Below, piece by piece: positions 6,195-7,307 of a DNA stretch of 7,307 nt. The position numbers were made by a program, and so were the translations under genes. The notes under the pieces are model-generated. The model had not been told where the DNA came from. It did no database searches and saw only the letters and a program-made list of their open reading frames with translations. This DNA is from Calditrichia bacterium (lineage in GTDB: Bacteria > Calditrichota > Calditrichia > RBG-13-44-9 > J042): NCBI GenBank assembly GCA_030430345.1, contig JAUIFT010000114.1, positions 1 to 7,307 on the forward strand, in the 5' to 3' direction. The stretch's first letter is position 1, and each line of letters starts with the position of its first letter.

Positions 6195-6214
6195 TTTCGA
6201 CATTACTGTCGAAA
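6195..6214. repeat. Short perfect hairpin downstream of the ECF sigma gene
   Basis: TTTCGACA (6195-6202) and TGTCGAAA (6207-6214) are exact inverted repeats around a TTAC loop. It lies about 60 bp past the sigma stop. No U-tract follows, so termination is uncertain; an operator is the alternative. Confidence 0.6.
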
Positions 6215-6241
6215 ATGATCCTCATATCGCTGATTTTTCCA

Positions 6242-6260
6242 CAAAAACAGGCTGTTTTTG
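6242..6260 (+). terminator. Possible weak terminator, A-run/T-run palindrome
   Basis: CAAAAACAG and CTGTTTTTG are perfect 9-bp arms around a single G. The A-run before and T-run within the right arm resemble a bidirectional terminator, but the stem has few G-C pairs and a very tight loop, so it may instead be an operator palindrome. The position after the sigma gene and before the next gene suits an end of transcription. Confidence 0.3.
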
Positions 6261-6305
6261 CGCCTGGTACGAAAATCGCTTTTCACTAATAAACATTAAC
6301 CGAAA

Positions 6306-6326
6306 ACCGCCCGGCGGTAAAGGAGG
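6306..6326 (+). promoter_or_regulatory. Palindrome abutting a strong Shine-Dalgarno before the GTG start
   Basis: ACCGCC-C-GGCGGT (6306-6318) directly adjoins AAAGGAGG (6319-6326), which sits 5 nt before the GTG at 6332. The strong Shine-Dalgarno justifies the GTG start. The palindrome could be an operator or an RNA stem affecting ribosome access. Confidence 0.55.
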
Positions 6327-6331
6327 CGTTT

Positions 6332-6889
6332 GTGAGAAGCGTTATACTATTGTGTTTGGGATTATTCCTGGCACCTGCACTCTGGGGACAAAGCGGGTTG
6401 TATGTACCATCGGATAAAGCATCGTTAAAAAGTCCGCGTGTGGCGGTGCTGCGGGCGATTGGCAATACAATTATTCCGGCGATGGTCGGTTCTTATATGA
6501 TCGAGAATACCGATCCCGATCTGGCGCTTGGCGGATGGACCCTACTGGCATTTGGGAGCGTTTTCGGTCCTTCCAGCGGCAATCTTTACGCGAAGGACGG
6601 GAAGCGCGGCTATACAGGCATCGCCATCCGTTCCCTGAGTGCCGCGTTCTTTTTTCTTTCCGCCGGCGCACTGTTGCGGGAAGGACAGAGCGGGGCGGAT
6701 CATGAACTGATGATCACCCTGCTTTATGGCAATTTTTTTCTGATGATCGGCAGTGCTGCCTGGAATATACAAAGCGCCCCGGCTTCCGTGCGGGAATATA
6801 ATGAGCGTTATTTTGAGCGATACAGCATAGCGCCGTTAATCGACCCGAAGCGAAAAACGGCAGGGTTGCAACTAGCTGTCCGTTTTTAG
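6332..6889 (+). CDS. Unrecognised exported or membrane protein
   Basis: A 185-residue protein I cannot place in a named family. It starts with a signal-peptide-like sequence (residues 1-20, ending LAPALWGQ). Hydrophobic Gly/Ala-rich segments follow at about 36-55, 66-82, 98-115 and 126-145, with a polar GNLYAKDGKRGYTG turn (83-96) in the middle. The C-terminus, after IDPKRKTAGLQ, ends LAVRF; a terminal Phe after alternating hydrophobics is typical of outer-membrane beta-barrel ends. It could be a small outer-membrane protein, or an inner-membrane protein whose first segment stays uncleaved. The GTG start is backed by AAAGGAGG at 5-nt spacing. It follows the sigma gene on the same strand after 197 bp with several inverted repeats, so it probably has its own promoter; a target of that sigma factor is one possibility. 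Its last 18 bp overlap the convergent yciI-like gene. Confidence 0.75.
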   Translation: MRSVILLCLGLFLAPALWGQSGLYVPSDKASLKSPRVAVLRAIGNTIIPAMVGSYMIENTDPDLALGGWTLLAFGSVFGPSSGNLYAKDGKRGYTGIAIRSLSAAFFFLSAGALLREGQSGADHELMITLLYGNFFLMIGSAAWNIQSAPASVREYNERYFERYSIAPLIDPKRKTAGLQLAVRF

Positions 6890-7207
6890 TTGTTGCCAGT
6901 TGCCTGATTGGGCAACATGGTAGGGATACATTTCCGGCGTCATGATACCGCCGGAAACACCCGGATCGGCAGCAATAATTTCCCGGGCCTGCGTATCCGA
7001 CGCTGCGAGAAAGAGGTAGCGGCCGAAACTTTTCTCATCAGCAGTCTCTGTCCGCCCGAAAAAAATGGCGACATCATCAGCAATCAATTGCTGTAAATAT
7101 TCACCATGCGCCTGGATAATCGGGAGTTCTTCCGTCAGCGGTCCCGCGGTTAGCATTGCCAGGCGGGTTGGGCGTAACAGGCAAAGGTATTGCTTCTTTT
7201 CAGGCAT
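6872..7207 (-). CDS. YciI-like (YCII-related domain) small protein
   Basis: An 111-residue protein with the layout of the YCII-related family (PF03795): an N-terminal strand (QYLCLLRPTR, 6-15), a helix with HGEYLQQLI (34-42), the strand IFFGRTE (48-54), a GRYLFLAAS strand (62-70), a helix (71-80), and the conserved ADPGVSGGI (80-88) before a C-terminal strand. H34 and D81 are the candidate conserved His and Asp. The family has a ferredoxin-like fold and is thought to include enzymes, but reactions are rarely known. The ATG at 7207 lies 2 nt after the stop of the upstream gene on the same strand, so the two are probably one operon and translation may be coupled; AGGGA about 11 nt upstream is a weak Shine-Dalgarno. 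The 3' end overlaps the convergent upstream gene by 18 bp. Confidence 0.8.
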   Translation of the reverse strand: MPEKKQYLCLLRPTRLAMLTAGPLTEELPIIQAHGEYLQQLIADDVAIFFGRTETADEKSFGRYLFLAASDTQAREIIAADPGVSGGIMTPEMYPYHVAQSGNWQQLKTDS

Positions 7208-7209
7208 TC

Positions 7210-7307
7210 TTATTCATCCCTGGTTGGAGGTTGATGGCCGGTGTAAGTTAAGCCTGCCGGACCATACCATTCCAGCACTTCGATCGTCAGGCGGCCGGCT
7301 TTTACTG
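7210..7307 (-). CDS. C-terminal end of an unidentified protein (partial)
   Basis: On the - strand an open frame enters from the window edge and ends at a TAA at 7210-7212, giving 31 visible residues. They start VKAGRLTIEVLEWYGPAGL and end PPTRDE. The LTIEVLEWYGPAGL run, alternating strand then Gly-Pro turn, resembles the end of a beta-sandwich domain such as PA14, but it is too short to assign. The stop lies 2 nt before the yciI-like ATG, as expected for a tightly packed operon. One other - strand frame is also open here but gives low-complexity, less protein-like residues. Confidence 0.55.
   Translation of the reverse strand, partial: VKAGRLTIEVLEWYGPAGLTYTGHQPPTRDE

Overview
The window looks like chromosomal DNA of a Gram-negative bacterium of the Bacteroidetes/FCB superphylum or a close relative (Calditrichota-like lineages are possible). 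This is inferred from a PorX-type response regulator (receiver plus PglZ domain), a family best known from Bacteroidetes, from an exported OmpA-type peptidoglycan-binding protein, and from moderate base composition. No rRNA, tRNA, transposase, CRISPR array or phage gene was seen, and the exact taxon cannot be fixed from this sequence alone.

Left part (1-1732). The 3' end of a cyclase/kynurenine-formamidase-like hydrolase overlaps by 4 bp (ATGA) with a small VOC/glyoxalase-fold protein on the + strand. Facing them is a DUF1295 integral membrane protein on the - strand.

Central part (1733-5618). The - strand carries, in transcriptional order, a long OmpA-family periplasmic protein (signal peptide, three helical repeats, coiled coil, OmpA C-terminal domain), then porX, then the DUF1295 gene. 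The porX-DUF1295 gap holds a perfect 52-bp palindrome. Upstream of the ompA-like gene is a 460-bp AT-rich divergent intergenic region. It contains a dyad, a sigma54-like -24/-12 match, and a perfect 21-bp tandem duplication just before an ECF sigma factor gene on the + strand.

Right part (5619-7307). The ECF sigma factor is followed by a gap with short inverted repeats. Next comes a GTG-started gene for an unrecognised exported or membrane protein ending in Phe. Its 3' end overlaps by 18 bp with a convergent YciI-family gene. Immediately upstream of yciI, on the - strand, is the C-terminal end of an unidentified protein.

How they may work together. In Porphyromonas gingivalis, PorX controls type IX secretion and works with the ECF sigma factor SigP. 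Finding porX, an OmpA-type envelope protein and an ECF sigma factor within about 4.3 kb suggests an envelope or secretion regulatory neighbourhood. This is an inference from context; no secretion structural gene is visible. The flanking genes look like ordinary housekeeping or unknown enzymes.
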